Source: Saccharibacillus sp. O23 (lineage in GTDB: Bacteria; Bacillota; Bacilli; Paenibacillales; Paenibacillaceae). From it: a DNA stretch of 64,000 nucleotides. Positions 21,304 through 31,544 of the stretch are shown piece after piece. The DNA is taken from NCBI RefSeq assembly GCF_002205895.1, contig NZ_NJDE01000014.1:1-64000 (forward strand). The letters run 5' to 3'. The first letter of the stretch is position 1; every line of letters begins with the position of its first letter. The position numbers and the translations under genes were made by a program. The notes under the pieces were generated by a model. It had not been told where the DNA came from and did no database searches. It was given only the letters and a program-made list of their open reading frames with translations.

Positions 21304-21655
21304 CGGTTCTAAAAACTTTATTTATTTCTACGTAAGCTTATAGTACAATGTTAGGTGGGGCCTTTTGCAAAATCTGCTTTGAATTTTTGCCCGGATTTTG
21401 CAAAAGGCTCATGATGTATGGGACCAAAGGCGAAGCCGTCCGTATAGGTTCAAAGGCGGACGAGCGGATTCGGCCGCAGGAGGCCCGAACGTCGTCGCGG
21501 GGGACGGAAACCCGGTTTCCGATGCGCGCACGATCAAGTACAAGGCAAGCGAGCATACAGCGAATGAACATACGGGTCTCGAACATCAATAGAGAGCGGA
21601 GAAAGCCGATTCAGAGCATCCGCGCATCCAGCAGGTTTAGGAAGGGGAATTTTCA
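21304..21655 (+). other. Leader region of fakA with a 15-bp inverted repeat
   Basis: A possible -10 (TACAAT, 21344-21349) with a poor -35 lies about 310 bases ahead of fakA. Just after it is a perfect 15-bp inverted repeat, GCCTTTTGCAAAATC at 21360-21374 and its complement at 21394-21408, with a 19-base loop. No T-run follows. Small frames cross the rest, but none has a ribosome-binding site or resembles Asp23 (YloU), which is expected here from Bacillus. Confidence 0.45.
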
Positions 21656-23434
21656 TTGAGCAGGCGTTCGATTAACGGAACTGATTTTACCGGTATGGTA
21701 TTGACCGGCGCGGAGAGACTTTCGCGTCAGGCGGAACATGTCAATTCGCTGAACGTATTCCCGGTGCCGGACGGCGACACGGGCACGAACATGAATTTGA
21801 CGATGACGGCGGGAGTGACCGAGCTGCGCGAACGCAGTTCCGCTTCGGTCGGCCAGTCGGCAACGGTTCTATCCAAGGGATTGTTGATGGGAGCGCGCGG
21901 CAACTCCGGCGTGATCTTGTCGCAGCTGTTTCGCGGCTTCGGCCGTTATGCGGCTTCTCATCAGGAACTGAATGCCGTTCAGTTCGCGGCGGCGCTTCAA
22001 GTCGGCGTAGAAACGGCTTACAAAGCGGTCGTCAAACCGGTCGAAGGCACGATCCTGACCGTGGCGCGCGAAGCCGCGAAGCACGCGAACGCTTATGCGC
22101 GCCGCACGACGGATGTCGTCGAGCTGATGCGCGAAGTACTGGCCAAAGCCCAATACGCGCTCGATCGCACGCCGGACCAGCTTCCGGTGCTGAAGCAGGT
22201 CGGCGTCGTCGATTCGGGCGGACAGGGCCTCGTGTACATTTACGAAGGGTTTCTGGACTATCTCGAGAACGGCGCGGCGGCAGGCACGTCTGTCCCGTCG
22301 GCGGCAGCCGCTCCTCAAGCCGCTGCGACATCGCCTTCTCCCGCCGTTCAAGCTTCCGCGGTTTCGCATATCCAAGCTTCCGCGCAGGCGCAGCTCGAGA
22401 CCGAAAACATCGAATTCCTCTACGATATGGAGTTCTTCATCAATCGCGGCCTCGGGGACGGTCCGCGCGACGCGTTCGACGAAGAAGCTTTCCGGAAAGC
22501 GCTGTCCGTCAACGGCGATTCGATCATCATCATCGCCGACGACGATATCGTGAAAGTGCATGTCCATTCCAAGACGCCGGGCGAAGTCATGACGCAGGCG
22601 CTGCGGTACGGAGAGATCACGCAGATCCATATCTTGAACATGCGCGAACAGCACCGCGACCTGCTGCATGCCGGCATGGACGGCGCCGCTCCGCCTGAGC
22701 TGTTCGCCGATATTCCGGCTCCGGTTCCGGTTCCCGAAGAACCTTCCGCTCTGCCCGCCGACGAAGTGGCGCCTTACGGCTTTATCGCCGTCGCCAGCGG
22801 CGCGGGCATCGAAGAGATCTTCAAGAGCCTCGGCGTGGATATCGTCTTGTCCGGCGGACAAACGATGAACCCGAGCACGGAAGATTTCGTCAACGCGATC
22901 GGACAGCTGTCCGCGCAGCATATCTTCCTGCTGCCGAACAATTCCAACATCGTGCTGGCCGCCCAACAGGCGCGCGATCTGCTGGAAGGCGAACGCCAGA
23001 TCACGGTCGTGCCGTGCAAGAGCATTCCGCAGGGCATCGCGGCCGCGCTGGCGTTCCAAGAAGAAGAAAGCCCGGCAGCCAACGAAGAGCAGATGAACGA
23101 AGCGATCCGGCACGTCAAGACCGGCCAGATCACGCATGCGGTGCGCGACACGACGTTCGACGGACTGGACATTACGGCCGGCAATTATATCGGCATCTTC
23201 AATTCCAAGATCGTCGCGACCGCCGAAGACCGTTTGACGACCAGCCGCAACCTGCTGGCCGCCATGATCGAAAGCGGCGACGAAGTCGTCACCCTGCTCG
23301 CCGGAGCAGACGCGTCCGAAGCCGAGACCGCCGAACTGGTCGAATGGCTGACCGAACAATACCCGGACGCCGAAGTGGAATTCCATACCGGCGGCCAACC
23401 GGTTTACGACTACATGTTCTCCGTCGAAGCTTGA
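21656..23434 (+). CDS. fakA: Fatty acid kinase catalytic subunit FakA (YloV, DhaL/DAK2 family)
   Basis: 592 aa. FakA phosphorylates fatty acids bound to a FakB (DegV) partner, feeding acyl-phosphate into phospholipid synthesis. The N-terminal DhaL ATP-binding domain (about 1-200) holds VFPVPDGDTGTNM and GARGNSGVILSQLFRGF. An Ala/Pro-rich linker (about 205-245) follows, then the middle domain and the C-terminal FakB-like domain. The start is TTG 21656, preceded by GGAAGGGG; the first residues MSRRSINGTDF match the family. The DegV gene just downstream is a plausible FakB. Confidence 0.92.
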   Translation: MSRRSINGTDFTGMVLTGAERLSRQAEHVNSLNVFPVPDGDTGTNMNLTMTAGVTELRERSSASVGQSATVLSKGLLMGARGNSGVILSQLFRGFGRYAASHQELNAVQFAAALQVGVETAYKAVVKPVEGTILTVAREAAKHANAYARRTTDVVELMREVLAKAQYALDRTPDQLPVLKQVGVVDSGGQGLVYIYEGFLDYLENGAAAGTSVPSAAAAPQAAATSPSPAVQASAVSHIQASAQAQLETENIEFLYDMEFFINRGLGDGPRDAFDEEAFRKALSVNGDSIIIIADDDIVKVHVHSKTPGEVMTQALRYGEITQIHILNMREQHRDLLHAGMDGAAPPELFADIPAPVPVPEEPSALPADEVAPYGFIAVASGAGIEEIFKSLGVDIVLSGGQTMNPSTEDFVNAIGQLSAQHIFLLPNNSNIVLAAQQARDLLEGERQITVVPCKSIPQGIAAALAFQEEESPAANEEQMNEAIRHVKTGQITHAVRDTTFDGLDITAGNYIGIFNSKIVATAEDRLTTSRNLLAAMIESGDEVVTLLAGADASEAETAELVEWLTEQYPDAEVEFHTGGQPVYDYMFSVEA

Positions 23435-23507
23435 TCCTCTTTCGCGCATCACAACCGGTCGAATGCGTGCGAAAAGATCTTGGGTTTGGTTCCGGCCTGT
23501 AGGCGAA

Positions 23508-23653
23508 GGAGAGTTTTCGATGTAGGAGCTAAAGACTTTCGGAGAAAGTCACATCGTAAGCATACGCTCCAGTTCGCTTTTGCAATCGAGGAGCTTCTGC
23601 CTAGTCTAATCATGCTTCTCGATTGCAACACGCGACCGGAACGAAAATTCTCC
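23508..23653 (+). repeat. Highly structured intergenic element between fakA and degV
   Basis: The outer arms GGAGAGTTTTCG (23508-23519) and CGAAAATTCTCC (23642-23653) pair over 12 bp with one G-U. Inside are GACTTTC-GGA-GAAAGTC (23535-23551), CGATGT with ACATCG around it, and a second hairpin of 14 bp, TGCAATCGAGGAGC (23581-23594) with GCTTCTCGATTGCA (23614-23627). No open frame with a ribosome-binding site crosses it. It could be a structured RNA, a leader for degV or a copy of a dispersed intergenic repeat. Confidence 0.45.
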
Positions 23654-23737
23654 GCAGCTTCAAGGCTAATGGACTAAACGCATAGGATTTTTTCGTATGT
23701 ATGAAGCCGCACCCTCTAACTTAAGGACGGTGACCGA

Positions 23738-24601
23738 ATGAACCCGATTATCGTAACCGACAGCACGTCCGATATTCCCGAGGAGCTGGTGCAGCGCCTC
23801 GGCATCACGGTCGTGCCGCTCAAGGTCATGTTCGGCGATCAGGCGCTGCTCGACGGCGTGGAGATCAAAGCGCCGGAGTTCTACAGGCGACTGCCGCAGG
23901 CCGACAAGCTGCCGACCACGTCGCAGCCTTCGCCGGCGGACTTTACGGCCGCGTATCAGCGCATCTTGGATCATCATCCCGGAGCGCCGATCGTTTCGAT
24001 CCATATCTCGACCGGCATGAGCGGGACTTTCCAGTCCGCCACGCTGGGCAAGTCGCTGCTCGAGAACGAAGAAGCGGACATTCTGCTGATCGACTCGCTG
24101 TCCGCGTCTTACGGATTCGGCTTTATGGTCGTGCGGGCCGCGGAGATGGCGCAGGCCGGCGCGACGCCGCAGGAGATCCAAGCGGAGATCGAACGGCTCA
24201 AGACCGCGCGCAAGCTGTATTTTCTCGTGGATACGCTGGAATATCTGCAAAAAGGCGGCCGGATCGGCCGAGCGGCGGCTTTGTTCGGCACGCTGCTGAA
24301 TATCAAACCGATTCTGTCGATCGACAAGGAAGGCGTCATATACGCCGTAGAGAAGGCCAGAGGACGCAAGAAGGCGCTGGCTCGCGTCGTGGAACTGTTC
24401 AAGCAGGAGCTGGCAGGCGTCGGACGGGTGGATATCGCGATCGGACATACCGTTCAACCGGAGTCGGCGGACGAGATCTTGGCGCTGCTGCGTCAGCATT
24501 TCGAAGTCGTCGACGTCGTCTACTCGCATATCGGTTCCGTCGTCGGCACGCATGTCGGACTCGGCTGCAACGCGATCTACATCTGGCCTTCCGTCAAATA
24601 A
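23738..24601 (+). CDS. DegV family fatty-acid-binding protein (FakB-like)
   Basis: 287 aa. The fold binds one fatty acid and presents it to FakA. Conserved features: ITDSTSD-like start (IVTDSTSDIPEEL), SQPSPADF near 65, HISTGMSGTFQSA near 90 and KGGRIGRAAALFGTLLNIKPIL near 170. AAGGACGGTG precedes ATG. Placement after fakA supports a FakA-FakB pair, though these proteins are often encoded in several copies. Confidence 0.92.
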   Translation: MNPIIVTDSTSDIPEELVQRLGITVVPLKVMFGDQALLDGVEIKAPEFYRRLPQADKLPTTSQPSPADFTAAYQRILDHHPGAPIVSIHISTGMSGTFQSATLGKSLLENEEADILLIDSLSASYGFGFMVVRAAEMAQAGATPQEIQAEIERLKTARKLYFLVDTLEYLQKGGRIGRAAALFGTLLNIKPILSIDKEGVIYAVEKARGRKKALARVVELFKQELAGVGRVDIAIGHTVQPESADEILALLRQHFEVVDVVYSHIGSVVGTHVGLGCNAIYIWPSVK

Positions 24602-24613
24602 AGGGAGAACAAC

Positions 24614-26665
24614 ATGAACATACGCCTGGATCAAATCCCGGTGAAAGAAGTCAACGGTGTGGGCGCCCGGAGAGCGGAGGAGCTTCACGCCGTTGGCATT
24701 TTTACCGTTAAGGATCTCATCGAATATTTTCCGTTCCGTTACGAAGACTTTCGGCAGAAACCGCTCGGCGACGTGAAGGACGGAGACAAGGCGACCGTAC
24801 AAGCGAAGATCGTCGGCATGCCCATCGTGCAGCGCTTCGGCAAGAAGACCAAACTGAGCTGCAAAGTGCTGGCCGATTATTCGATGTTTACGGCCGTATG
24901 GTTCAACCGCAACTATCTCAAAGACCAATTGGAGCTGGACCGCGAGATCATCTTGACCGGCAAATGGGACGGCCGAAGATTGCAGATGAACGTCACGCAA
25001 TCGGAATTCCCCGATCGCGGCGTGATTCGCAGCGGTTCGCTTCAGCCCGTCTACTCCGTCGCGGGCAATCTGACCCAGAATTCGCTGCGCAAAGCGATCG
25101 GCAGCGCGCTCGACCAATACGGCGAGCAGCTCGAAGAAGTGCTGCCGGAAGAGCTGGTGAAGAAATACGGATTGATGCCGCGTCCGCAGGCGATCCGCCT
25201 GCTTCATCAGCCCGGCGATATCGCCGAAGGCCAAGAAGCGCGCAAACGCATGGTCTACGAAGAATTGTTCCTGTTCCAACTCAAGCTTCAGGCGTTCCGC
25301 TCGCTGAACCGCGAACGGCGCGACGGCGTGGTGCATACCACGCCGAACGCGACGATCCGCGAATTCGTGCGCAGCCTGCCGTTCGAGCTGACCGACGATC
25401 AGAAGAACGTCGAGCTGGAGATTTTGAAAGACATGCGTTCGGAAGCCTGCATGAACCGGCTGCTTCAAGGCGACGTCGGTTCGGGCAAAACGGCGGTCGC
25501 CGCGATCGCTCTGTTCACGACCGTGCGTTCCGGATATCAAGGCGCGCTGATGGTGCCGACCGAGATTCTGGCCGAGCAGCATTCGCGTTCGCTTCAGAAG
25601 ATGTTCGAACCGTTCGGCATCACCGTCGGTCTGCTGACGAGCAGCGTCACCGGACGCAAACGCAAAGACCTGCTGGCAGGGCTGCAGATGGGATTGATCG
25701 ATATTCTGGTCGGCACGCACGCGCTGATTCAAGAAGACGTCAACTTCCGGGCGCTGGGCCTCGTGGTGACCGACGAGCAGCACCGTTTCGGGGTCAATCA
25801 GCGCAGCGTCCTGCGGCGCAAAGGCTACAATCCGGACGTGCTTACGATGACGGCCACGCCGATTCCGCGTACGCTGGCGATCACGGCGTTCGGCGATATG
25901 GACGTGTCCACGATCGCGGAACGTCCGAAAGGCCGCGTGCCGATCGAGACGTATTGGGTCAAGCACGAGATGATGGAGCGCGTGCTCGGCTTTATTCGCC
26001 GCGAAGTCGGTCAAGGGCGGCAGGCGTACATGATCTGCCCGCTGATCGAGGAATCCGAGAAGCTGGACGTGCAGAACGCGATCGATCTGCATATGCAGAT
26101 GAGCCAGGCGCTGCCGGACTATAAAGTCGGCCTGCTGCACGGACGGATGAGCGCGGCGGAGAAAGAAGAAACCATGCGGCTCTTCTATGCCGGCGAGACG
26201 CAGCTGCTCGTCTCGACCACCGTGGTCGAAGTCGGCGTCGACGTGCCGAACGCGACGCTAATGGTCATTATGGACGCCGACCGGTTCGGGTTGTCGCAGC
26301 TTCACCAGCTTCGCGGCCGCGTCGGACGGGGGCAGCATGCGTCGTACTGCGTGCTGATCGCCGATCCGAAGTCGGAACTGGGGCGTCAGCGCATGGGCGT
26401 CATGACGGATACGAACGACGGCTTCGAAGTGTCGCGGCGCGATCTGGAACTGCGGGGACCGGGCGATTTCTTCGGCACCAAGCAGAGCGGACTGCCGGAG
26501 TTCAAAGTCGCGGATATGGTCGCGGACTTCAAAGTGCTGGAGCAGGCGCGCGACGACGCGGCGAAGCTGGTCGAAGATTCGTTCTTCTGGACGTCGCCGA
26601 CGTACGAAGGCTTGCGCAGCTCGCTGGAAACGCAGGATCTGTTCCGCGGCGAGCTGATCGACTGA
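24614..26665 (+). CDS. recG: ATP-dependent DNA helicase RecG
   Basis: 683 aa, the usual length. RecG reverses stalled forks and branch-migrates recombination intermediates. An N-terminal wedge domain with an OB fold (about 60-160) is followed by two helicase domains: Walker [10 protein letters not shown] near 290, DEQHRFG near 390, TATPIPRT, and motif [11 protein letters not shown] near 560. The C-terminus has the [18 protein letters not shown] block. AGGGAGA precedes ATG, and degV ends 13 bases upstream. Confidence 0.97.
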   Translation: MNIRLDQIPVKEVNGVGARRAEELHAVGIFTVKDLIEYFPFRYEDFRQKPLGDVKDGDKATVQAKIVGMPIVQRFGKKTKLSCKVLADYSMFTAVWFNRNYLKDQLELDREIILTGKWDGRRLQMNVTQSEFPDRGVIRSGSLQPVYSVAGNLTQNSLRKAIGSALDQYGEQLEEVLPEELVKKYGLMPRPQAIRLLHQPGDIAEGQEARKRMVYEELFLFQLKLQAFRSLNRERRDGVVHTTPNATIREFVRSLPFELTDDQKNVELEILKDMRSEACMNRLLQGDVGSGKTAVAAIALFTTVRSGYQGALMVPTEILAEQHSRSLQKMFEPFGITVGLLTSSVTGRKRKDLLAGLQMGLIDILVGTHALIQEDVNFRALGLVVTDEQHRFGVNQRSVLRRKGYNPDVLTMTATPIPRTLAITAFGDMDVSTIAERPKGRVPIETYWVKHEMMERVLGFIRREVGQGRQAYMICPLIEESEKLDVQNAIDLHMQMSQALPDYKVGLLHGRMSAAEKEETMRLFYAGETQLLVSTTVVEVGVDVPNATLMVIMDADRFGLSQLHQLRGRVGRGQHASYCVLIADPKSELGRQRMGVMTDTNDGFEVSRRDLELRGPGDFFGTKQSGLPEFKVADMVADFKVLEQARDDAAKLVEDSFFWTSPTYEGLRSSLETQDLFRGELID

Positions 26666-26717
26666 TTTCGTCTCGGCCCGCTTCGTTCCGCCGATCGCGT
26701 ATACGTATCGAGGCAGC

Positions 26718-26750
26718 AGCCGCCGGATTTCGAACCGGCGGCTTTCTTCT
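26718..26750 (+). terminator. Intrinsic terminator of recG
   Basis: GCCGCCGG (26719-26726), 8-base loop, CCGGCGGC (26735-26742), then TTTCTTCT. Confidence 0.75.
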
Positions 26751-26799
26751 GCTCGGCATCGCGGGCAGAAGCTTAACCCAGAGAGGAGCGATTCAGAAA

Positions 26800-28473
26800 A
26801 TGGACCCTACGCATCCGCTGACCATATTTTTGCAGTTGTTCGAACGCGGTTCGTTGCTGCTGATGTGTTTGTTCGTGCTGACGCGGATTCCGCGCGTCAA
26901 AGCCGTTTTTCAAAAAGAAGAATACCGCCCGCAGGATCTCGTGACCGTTACGGCGATCTTCGGGTTATTCGCCATTTTCGGGACGTACATGGGCATCAGC
27001 GTGGAAGGTTCGCTCGTCAACGTCCGGATCGTGGCGATCATGTCCGGCGGACTGCTGTTCGGCCCCTGGGTCGGGATCGTCACGGGAGTGGTGGCGGGCG
27101 TGCACCGTTACCTGATCGATATCGGCGGCGTAACCGCGCTGCCCTGCCTGATTACCAGCATAGTCGCGGGCGTCGTCTCCGGCATCATTCATCTGCGCGT
27201 CGCCAAACGCAAACGCTGGCTGTACGGCATCTTGGCGGGAATGGCCTGCGAAGCGCTCACGATGATCTTGATTCTGCTGATGGCGCAGCCTTACGCGCTC
27301 GGCTTGGATATCGTCTCGAAGATCGCCGCGCCGATGATTCTGGCTCAAGTGATGATCGGCTTGATCGTGACTCTGGTGCAGAGCGTCGAAGACGAGAAAG
27401 AGAACGTCGCGGCCAAGCAGGCCAAGCTCGCGCTGGATATCGCCAACGAGACGCTGCCGTACTTCCGCAAAGTGGACAGCGCTTCGCTGCTGCGGATCTG
27501 CGAGATCATCGAACGAAAAATCGGCGCGGACGCGGTGGCGATCACGGATACGAGCCATATTTTGGCCTATGCGGGGTTCGGTCAGGAGCGCTACAATATC
27601 GGGCACGAGATCATGACGGAAGAGACCAAGCAGTCGATCCGGAGCGGCAGCATCACCGTGCGCAACAACGACGCGGATCATCGCAACGAATGGATCAAAT
27701 CGATGATCATCATTCCGCTGCGGGAAAAAGGGGTGGTGACCGGAGCGCTGAAAATTTATTACCGCCACGCCCATCAAATCACGTATTCGCTGAAAGAACT
27801 GGCCGTCGGGCTGTCGCAGATCATCTCCACCCTTATGGAAGTCTCGCGCGTCGAGCAGATCAAAGCGATGGCGGACAAAGCCGAGATCAAAGCGCTTCAG
27901 ACGAAAATCAGCCCGCATTTCTTGTTCAACGCGCTGAACGCGATCGCTTCGTCGATTCGGATCGACCCGGACAAAGCGCGCGAGCTGATCATCAACTTGT
28001 CCGGTTATCTGCGGTACAATCTGGAGCTGAACGACGAATTGATCGACATGCACCGCGAACTTCAGCAGGTCAAAGATTACGTCGAGATCGAAAAAGCGCG
28101 TTTCGGCAGCCGGCTTCAGGTGGAGTACGATATCGATGACGAGACGGACGTGAAGATTCCGAGCCTCATCATCCAACCGCTGGTGGAGAACGCGATCGTG
28201 CACGGCATTTTGAAAGATAAAGGCAAAGGAACCGTGACGATTCGCGTGAAAAACGAAGGGCAGAACGTTCGTTTCGAGATCGCGGACACCGGCGTCGGCA
28301 TCGACGAAACGGTCATTGAACGCATCCGAAACGGCGAGATGCCGTCGAACAAGATCGGGTTGTCGAACGTGCACGAGCGGCTGAAATTGATCTACGGAGA
28401 AGGCGTCGATATTCGAAGATTGGACAAAGGCACGGTGATCGGATTCACGGTCGGAAAGGGGAGCGCGGAATGA
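26800..28473 (+). CDS. LytS-type sensor histidine kinase (YpdA-like)
   Basis: 557 aa. Residues about 1-200 form the 5TMR-LYT membrane sensor with several helices and the conserved [24 protein letters not shown]-like segment follows at about 220-350. The His-kinase part has [13 protein letters not shown] with the phosphorylatable His near 373, then an ATPase domain with [16 protein letters not shown] and GVGIDE. GAGAGGAG precedes ATG. It overlaps the regulator as ATGA. Context (OFA transporter with a YpdB-like operator) points to a pyruvate-type signal rather than cell-wall autolysis. Confidence 0.93.
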   Translation: MDPTHPLTIFLQLFERGSLLLMCLFVLTRIPRVKAVFQKEEYRPQDLVTVTAIFGLFAIFGTYMGISVEGSLVNVRIVAIMSGGLLFGPWVGIVTGVVAGVHRYLIDIGGVTALPCLITSIVAGVVSGIIHLRVAKRKRWLYGILAGMACEALTMILILLMAQPYALGLDIVSKIAAPMILAQVMIGLIVTLVQSVEDEKENVAAKQAKLALDIANETLPYFRKVDSASLLRICEIIERKIGADAVAITDTSHILAYAGFGQERYNIGHEIMTEETKQSIRSGSITVRNNDADHRNEWIKSMIIIPLREKGVVTGALKIYYRHAHQITYSLKELAVGLSQIISTLMEVSRVEQIKAMADKAEIKALQTKISPHFLFNALNAIASSIRIDPDKARELIINLSGYLRYNLELNDELIDMHRELQQVKDYVEIEKARFGSRLQVEYDIDDETDVKIPSLIIQPLVENAIVHGILKDKGKGTVTIRVKNEGQNVRFEIADTGVGIDETVIERIRNGEMPSNKIGLSNVHERLKLIYGEGVDIRRLDKGTVIGFTVGKGSAE

Positions 28474-29279
28474 GCGAGAATCTGAAAGGGATCATCGTCG
28501 AAGACGAATTTCTGGCGATGGAAGAACTGGATTACCTGATCCGCAAAAACAGCTCGGTCGAGATCGTCGGCAAGTTCGAAGACGGCATCGACGTGTTGAA
28601 ATTTTTGCAGAGCAGCGACGTGGACGTTATTTTTCTCGATATCAATATTCCGTCGCTCGACGGGGTGCTGCTGGCCAAAAGCATCAGCAAATTCGCCAAC
28701 AAACCGTATATCGTGTTCACGACGGCGTACAAAGAACATGCAGCGGAAGCGTTCGAGATCGAAGCGTTCGATTATATTCTGAAACCGTACCACGAGCCGC
28801 GGATCGCGGCGATGCTGAATAAGCTCGAAGCGGCGTTCGCCGCCAAAAAAGAACGGGAAGCTTCGGAAGCCGCCCGCTCGGGAACGCCCGCGCAGGCGCA
28901 GGAACCGGCCGAGCGTCCGACGTCGTCCGCGGACGGCGCCGCCCGCGCCGATTCGCGAATCAATCTGTACAAAGACGACAAGATCATCGTGGTGGACGCC
29001 GACGATATCTATTATGCCTCCGCGCAGGAGAAAACGACGCTCGTCTACACGCGCAAAGAAGAATACACGATGCATATGAGCATTTCCGATTTTCAGGCGG
29101 GACTGCCGCAGGACAAGTTTTTCCGCTGCCATCGTTCGTATACCGTCAATCTGTCGAAGATCCGGGAGATCGTGCCGTGGTTCAACAATACGTATCTCCT
29201 CCGTCTGCGCGACGTGAACGCCGAAGTGCCGGTCAGCCGCAGCAAAGTCAAAGAATTCCGGCAGCTCATGCGGATTTAA
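28470..29279 (+). CDS. LytTR-family response regulator (YpdB-like)
   Basis: 269 aa. The receiver domain (about 1-120) has the acidic pair Glu11-Asp12, the phosphoacceptor Asp57 in [10 protein letters not shown], and the Lys in LKPYHEPR. A linker of about 40 residues rich in Ala, Glu and Pro follows. The LytTR DNA-binding domain (about 165-269) contains [15 protein letters not shown] and [15 protein letters not shown]. It is translationally coupled to the kinase. The direct repeats 31 bases downstream of its stop are the likely binding site. Confidence 0.93.
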   Translation: MSENLKGIIVEDEFLAMEELDYLIRKNSSVEIVGKFEDGIDVLKFLQSSDVDVIFLDINIPSLDGVLLAKSISKFANKPYIVFTTAYKEHAAEAFEIEAFDYILKPYHEPRIAAMLNKLEAAFAAKKEREASEAARSGTPAQAQEPAERPTSSADGAARADSRINLYKDDKIIVVDADDIYYASAQEKTTLVYTRKEEYTMHMSISDFQAGLPQDKFFRCHRSYTVNLSKIREIVPWFNNTYLLRLRDVNAEVPVSRSKVKEFRQLMRI

Positions 29280-29309
29280 GCGGTTTCAAAACGCTCGCGG
29301 CGGCTCTTA

Positions 29310-29378
29310 TGCATTTCATTCCGCGTAAGCGGCATCTCATTCCAAAAACGCTTCCCTACCTGTTCCGGTGCTTATAAT
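29310..29378 (+). promoter_or_regulatory. YpdB-type direct-repeat operator and promoter of the OFA transporter
   Basis: Direct repeats TGCATTTCAT (29310-29319) and GGCATCTCAT (29331-29340) are separated by exactly 11 bp. The published E. coli YpdB site is two GGCATTTCAT copies with an 11-bp spacer. A good -10, TATAAT (29373-29378), lies downstream without a recognisable -35, as expected for an activator-dependent promoter. The second repeat ends about 10 bp before the -35 position. Confidence 0.75.
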
Positions 29379-29432
29379 AAAGCCATAAGGAATACACAAG
29401 GAATCGCATAACGAATGAGAGAAGGAATAGAC

Positions 29433-30710
29433 ATGAAAAACGCTGAAGTCTCCCCGAAGGTTAATCGCCTATGGATCGTGATCGGCACGATTATCGTCCA
29501 AATGGGCCTCGGCACCATCTATACGTGGAGCTTGTTCAACCAGCCGCTCGTGAGCAAATTCGGCTGGGAACTCGGCAGCACGGCGATGACGTTCTCGATC
29601 ACCAGCTTCGCGCTCGCGTTCGCGACATTGTTCTCCGGCAAACTGCAAGATAAATTCGGCATCCGCAAACTGATCGCCGCTTCCGGCATCGGGCTCGGCG
29701 TCGGACTGATGCTCTCTTCGCAAGTGTCGTCGCTCGGCCTGCTGTATCTGGTCGCCGGCGTGCTCGTCGGTTACGCGGACGGCACGGCGTACATGACGTC
29801 GCTCTCGAACTTGATCAAATGGTTCCCGAAACATAAAGGACTGATGTCCGGCGTGTCGGTCGGCGCGTACGGTACGGGCAGTTTGATCTTCAAGTATATC
29901 AACGGCGCCATGATCGAATCGCGCGGCGTCTCGCAGGCTTTCCTGATCTGGGGGATTATCGTGCTGGCGATGGTCGTGTTCGGTTCGCTGCTGATCCGCG
30001 AGGCGGTCGTAACCGCGACTCCCGCTTCCGCGTCGGGCGTTCAAGTCAAAGATTACACGGTCAAAGAAATGCTGAAGACCAAACAAGCGTACATGCTGTT
30101 CGTCATCTTCTTCACGGCCTGCATGAGCGGATTGTACCTGATCGGCATCGTCAAAGACATCGGCGTGCAGTTGGCCGGTCTGGACGTGGCGACGGCGGCC
30201 AATGCCGTTGCGATGATCGCGATCTTCAACACGGCCGGACGCTTGATCCTCGGCCCGCTGTCCGACAAAGTCGGCCGCCTGAGAGTCGTCTCCGGCGCGC
30301 TGCTGGTCACTTTCGCGGCCGTCATGGTGCTCAGCTTCGCCACCTTGACGTATCCGTTGTTCTTCGCCAGCGTGGCGGCGATCGCGTTCTGCTTCGGCGG
30401 CAACATCACGGTGTTCCCGGCGATCGTCAGCGACTTCTTCGGTCTCAAGAATCAAGGCAAGAATTACGGGGTGATCTATCAAGGCTTCGGCCTCGGCGCA
30501 TTGTCCGCTTCGTTCATCGCGGCGCTGCTCGGCGGATTCAAACCGACGTTCCTCGTGATCGGCGCGCTGTGCGCGATCTCGCTGCTGATCGCTCTGACGA
30601 TCAAATCGCCGGGCGCGGCGGCTGTCCAAGCTCAAGCTTCCGCGAGCAAAGAAGCGGCAGGCAAAGACGATCGCAAGATGCGTCTTAACCCGCAGACCAA
30701 AGGCATCTGA
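29433..30710 (+). CDS. OFA-family MFS transporter, YhjX-like
   Basis: 425 aa with 12 likely membrane helices. The sequence follows E. coli YhjX along its length: IGTIIVQMGLGTIYTWSLFN at the start, GYADGTAYMTSLSNLIKWFP, a GAYGTGSLIFK loop, TACMSGLYLIGIVKDI and FGGNITVFPAIVSDFFGL-KNxGKNYGVIYxGFG. YhjX is a pyruvate-induced transporter of the oxalate/formate antiporter family. ATG 29433 follows AGAAGGA; the ATG 18 bases earlier contains that site. The LytS/LytT pair directly upstream is presumably its regulator. Confidence 0.9.
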   Translation: MKNAEVSPKVNRLWIVIGTIIVQMGLGTIYTWSLFNQPLVSKFGWELGSTAMTFSITSFALAFATLFSGKLQDKFGIRKLIAASGIGLGVGLMLSSQVSSLGLLYLVAGVLVGYADGTAYMTSLSNLIKWFPKHKGLMSGVSVGAYGTGSLIFKYINGAMIESRGVSQAFLIWGIIVLAMVVFGSLLIREAVVTATPASASGVQVKDYTVKEMLKTKQAYMLFVIFFTACMSGLYLIGIVKDIGVQLAGLDVATAANAVAMIAIFNTAGRLILGPLSDKVGRLRVVSGALLVTFAAVMVLSFATLTYPLFFASVAAIAFCFGGNITVFPAIVSDFFGLKNQGKNYGVIYQGFGLGALSASFIAALLGGFKPTFLVIGALCAISLLIALTIKSPGAAAVQAQASASKEAAGKDDRKMRLNPQTKGI

Positions 30711-30791
30711 TCGTTCGGCAGGCTTGACCTGAACGCCGAATGCCGGACGCGCTCCGCTTTCCGAAATTCGACCCTATATGATACGGCTCAG

Positions 30792-30827
30792 GCCTCTCCG
30801 ATCCTCATTCGTCGGAGAGGCTTTTTT
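30792..30827 (+). terminator. Intrinsic terminator of the OFA transporter gene
   Basis: GCCTCTCCGA (30792-30801), 10-base loop, TCGGAGAGGC (30812-30821), six T. Confidence 0.9.
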
Positions 30828-30950
30828 GCGCGGAAAATAAAAAAATTCGAAATTCCCAACTATTTGTGGCGCCGTCTCGCATATACGATTAGGAAACGAT
30901 AAGAAGCAGCGATACGGGCTGGACCGGAAAGGAGGCCGAGTGCGGCGTTT

Positions 30951-31544
30951 ATGCAAAACGAATCGAAACTGATCCGAAAGATCAAACGCGGAGGCGACCG
31001 CGCGGCCGCCGACGAACTGGTTTCGCGTTATTACCGGGAAATCTACGCTTTTGTCTACCGCCAGCTTCCGCATCGGGAGAACGCGCTCGATCTGACGCAG
31101 GATATCTTCGTGAGCATGCTGCGAAGCCTCGATACCTTCGAAGGCAAGCGGGCGTCGCTGCGAACTTGGCTGTACCGGATCGCCTCGAACCGGGTGATCG
31201 ACCATTTCCGTTCGAGCGCGCATCGCCGCGGTCAACTGACCGATCCGCTGGAAGATTTCGAACCGGCGGCGGAAGGCGATTTCACGCTCGAACTGGAAAG
31301 GCGCGAACAAGCCGAAGAAGTGCTGAAGCTGTTGGAGCGATTCGAGCCTCGCGTCCAACAGATCGTGCGGCTCAAGCTGTTCGCGGAACGGACGTTCATT
31401 GATGTCGCGCAGATTCTGGAGCTTCCGGAATCGACAGTCAAAGCCGGTTATTATGCGGCGATTCGCAAGATCCGAGCCCGATTGAAGGAGGGAGAACATG
31501 ACCAAGCAGAATCTGCGGCCTCGAAGCGGCGAGCCGGCGTCTGA
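30951..31544 (+). CDS. ECF-type RNA polymerase sigma factor
   Basis: 197 aa. Sigma region 2 (about 15-85) has YYREIYAFVYRQL, ALDLTQDIFVSML and LRTWLYRIASNRVIDHFR. Region 4 (about 120-185) has LELPESTVKAGYYAAIRKIR. ATG is 15 bases from AAAGGAGG, a long spacing. The last 47 bases overlap the next gene. No adjacent classical anti-sigma factor is seen, and no clear ECF promoter was found upstream. Confidence 0.9.
   Translation: MQNESKLIRKIKRGGDRAAADELVSRYYREIYAFVYRQLPHRENALDLTQDIFVSMLRSLDTFEGKRASLRTWLYRIASNRVIDHFRSSAHRRGQLTDPLEDFEPAAEGDFTLELERREQAEEVLKLLERFEPRVQQIVRLKLFAERTFIDVAQILELPESTVKAGYYAAIRKIRARLKEGEHDQAESAASKRRAGV

Noticed and set aside
21348-21659. Open frame of 103 codons ahead of fakA as a possible yloU
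   Set aside because: No ribosome-binding site and no Asp23-like sequence; it contains the inverted repeat and ends on the fakA start.
30841-30950. Autoregulatory ECF promoter (AAC ... CGTC) ahead of the sigma factor gene
   Set aside because: Both words occur, but they are too close together for a sigma-factor spacer.
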